Shown here: positions 4,150-5,048 of the stretch, one piece after another
How positions within the stretch are numbered: the stretch's first letter is position 1
How the letters are laid out: each line of letters begins with the position of its first letter
From: Verrucomicrobiota bacterium
Lineage (GTDB): Bacteria > Verrucomicrobiota > Verrucomicrobiia > Chthoniobacterales > UBA10450
Assembly: GCA_003221375.1 (NCBI GenBank)
Contig: QHRI01000148.1
Span: 1-5,048, forward strand
DNA length: 5,048 bases
Reading direction: 5' to 3'
Notes under the pieces: generated by a model
Seen by the model: the letters and a program-made list of their open reading frames with translations, nothing else
Database searches by the model: none
Told to the model about the DNA's origin: nothing
Made by a program: the position numbers and the translations under genes

Positions 4150-5048
4150 ATGACAAAAGGTGCCCGCGCTCACGACAAAAGAGATCCTCTTGCTGAGGAG
4201 TTCCTGCAGTATCTCACAAACGAGCGAAATGCTTCGCCTCGCACCTTAAAGGCATATCGCCAGGCGTTGATGGCTTTTCGTGCTGAAAACCAAACGCCGT
4301 GGAAAAGATGCCGGGGAGACGATTTTCGCGATTACTTATTTGCAATTGCAAAACGCGGCCAGGCGCGTTCCTACGTGCGATTGCAATTCTCAGCTCTACG
4401 CACCTTCTACCAGTTTCTGACAGCCCGAAAAGGACTGCGCGCAAATCCTGTGCGTGAAGTGCAACTGCCGAAACTCGAAAAGAAGCTTCCATTAGTCCTC
4501 ACGCGTCAGCAGGTCGAAGAACTTCTTGCAGCCCCAACACGCGAGACGAAAAGCAGGTCTGCGCCGACGTGGATGCCCCTGCGCGATGTCGCGATTATGG
4601 AATTGTTCTACAGCAGCGGCTTGCGGCTGAGCGAACTAGCTGCGCTCGATGTGGCTAACGCGGATCCTTACACGGAGTCTGTCCGCGTATTCGGCAAAGG
4701 CCGCAAGGAGCGTGTGTGTCCCGTGGGCTTGCCCGCGCTCGAGGCAATCTCGCGGTACCGCGCCGCGGCAAACGTGCATTCTGGACCGTTATTCATTAAC
4801 AAGGCGCGCAGGCGAATATCCCCGCGTTCGATCTGGCTCGTTTTAAAACGCTATGTTCGGTACACATCAATTCCAATTTCAATCAGCCCACACAAGCTGC
4901 GCCACAGTTTCGCGACTCATATGCTCGACCGCGGCGCTGACCTCCGCAGTGTCCAGGCGTTGCTCGGGCACGCCAGCCTTTCGACGACGCAGATCTACAC
5001 CCACGTGACAACCGAGCGGCTAAAGAAAGCCTACGCGGATGCCCATCC
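4150..5048 (+). CDS. xerC: tyrosine recombinase XerC (C-terminal few residues off the right edge)
   Basis: XerC acts with XerD at dif sites to resolve chromosome dimers. The frame from ATG 4150 is open to the window end for about 300 residues. The N-terminal SAM-like domain (about 13-105) has 'FLQYLTNERNASPRTLKAYR'. The catalytic domain (about 115 onward) carries the full active site: Arg159 in 'SSGLRLSEL', Lys183 in 'FGKGRKERV', His248 and Arg251 in 'SPHKLRHSFATHML', His274 in 'LLGHASLSTT' and the nucleophile Tyr283 in 'QIYTHV'. The tail 'LKKAYADAHP' matches the usual XerC end, so only a few residues are missing. A slightly extended linker (TRETKSRSAPTWMPLRD) precedes the catalytic Arg region. 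No Shine-Dalgarno sequence precedes the ATG, which lies nine bases after a palindromic element. XerC is favoured over XerD or an integrase by the tail and the compact length. No mobile-element context surrounds it. Confidence 0.93.
   Translation, partial: MTKGARAHDKRDPLAEEFLQYLTNERNASPRTLKAYRQALMAFRAENQTPWKRCRGDDFRDYLFAIAKRGQARSYVRLQFSALRTFYQFLTARKGLRANPVREVQLPKLEKKLPLVLTRQQVEELLAAPTRETKSRSAPTWMPLRDVAIMELFYSSGLRLSELAALDVANADPYTESVRVFGKGRKERVCPVGLPALEAISRYRAAANVHSGPLFINKARRRISPRSIWLVLKRYVRYTSIPISISPHKLRHSFATHMLDRGADLRSVQALLGHASLSTTQIYTHVTTERLKKAYADAH

Noticed and set aside
3933..4492. Minus-strand ORFs over the palindromic element and the start of xerC
   Set aside because: They are antisense to xerC or lie within the repeat. 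xerC has a full catalytic set, so these are shadows.
4150..5048. Phage or integron integrase, with the window as a mobile-element edge
   Set aside because: The protein has the compact XerC architecture and C-terminal tail, with no att-like direct repeats, tRNA gene or phage genes nearby.
1..5048. CRISPR array, tRNA, rRNA or riboswitch
   Set aside because: No regularly spaced direct repeats, cloverleaf with CCA-type end, or conserved riboswitch core was found by reading both strands.

Overview
The window reads as an ordinary chromosomal housekeeping stretch from a Gram-negative bacterium, most likely a soil verrucomicrobium (Spartobacteria/Chthoniobacterales type). This rests on the Mla-type lipid transport operon (which implies an outer membrane), a lipobox lipoprotein, weak or absent Shine-Dalgarno sites, and palindromic and 7-bp spacer repeats of a style I associate with that group. 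The taxon is inferred from general familiarity, not from a marker gene.

Layout. Positions 1-211 (-) hold the N-terminal part of a DUF2007-like small protein that runs off the left edge. Only 12 bp away and divergent is a complete DUF167/YggU gene (224-490, +). A palindromic REP/MITE-like element (496-567) fills the convergent gap to the Mla operon. The operon lies on the minus strand and reads right to left: mlaE permease (3044-2250), mlaF ATPase (2198-1490) and mlaD MCE protein (1462-572). Upstream of mlaE is a small unrecognised gene (3444-3181, -), transcribed divergently from a lipoprotein gene (3549-4043, +) across a 104-bp region with a promoter-like TATAAA and a perfect 10-bp palindrome. 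A second palindromic element (4060-4140) separates the lipoprotein gene from xerC (4150 to the right edge, +), which is complete except for its last few residues.

How the genes fit together. MlaE, MlaF and MlaD would form an inner-membrane ABC complex that moves phospholipids between inner and outer membranes. XerC is the chromosome dimer-resolution recombinase and is functionally unrelated. The main anomaly is mlaF. Its reading frame breaks at about 1810-1823, and the join is best explained by an internal deletion of roughly 110-120 nt that removes the ABC signature motif (LSGGQ type) and shifts the frame. Walker A and the Q-loop lie in one frame, Walker B and the H-loop in another. mlaE and mlaD look intact, so this is either a recent lesion or an assembly error.

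I see no phage, CRISPR, toxin-antitoxin, defence or biosynthetic system here. The points worth following up are the mlaF lesion, the two palindromic elements, the repeated decamer at both junctions of the mla operon, and the unusually tight divergent start pair at the left end.
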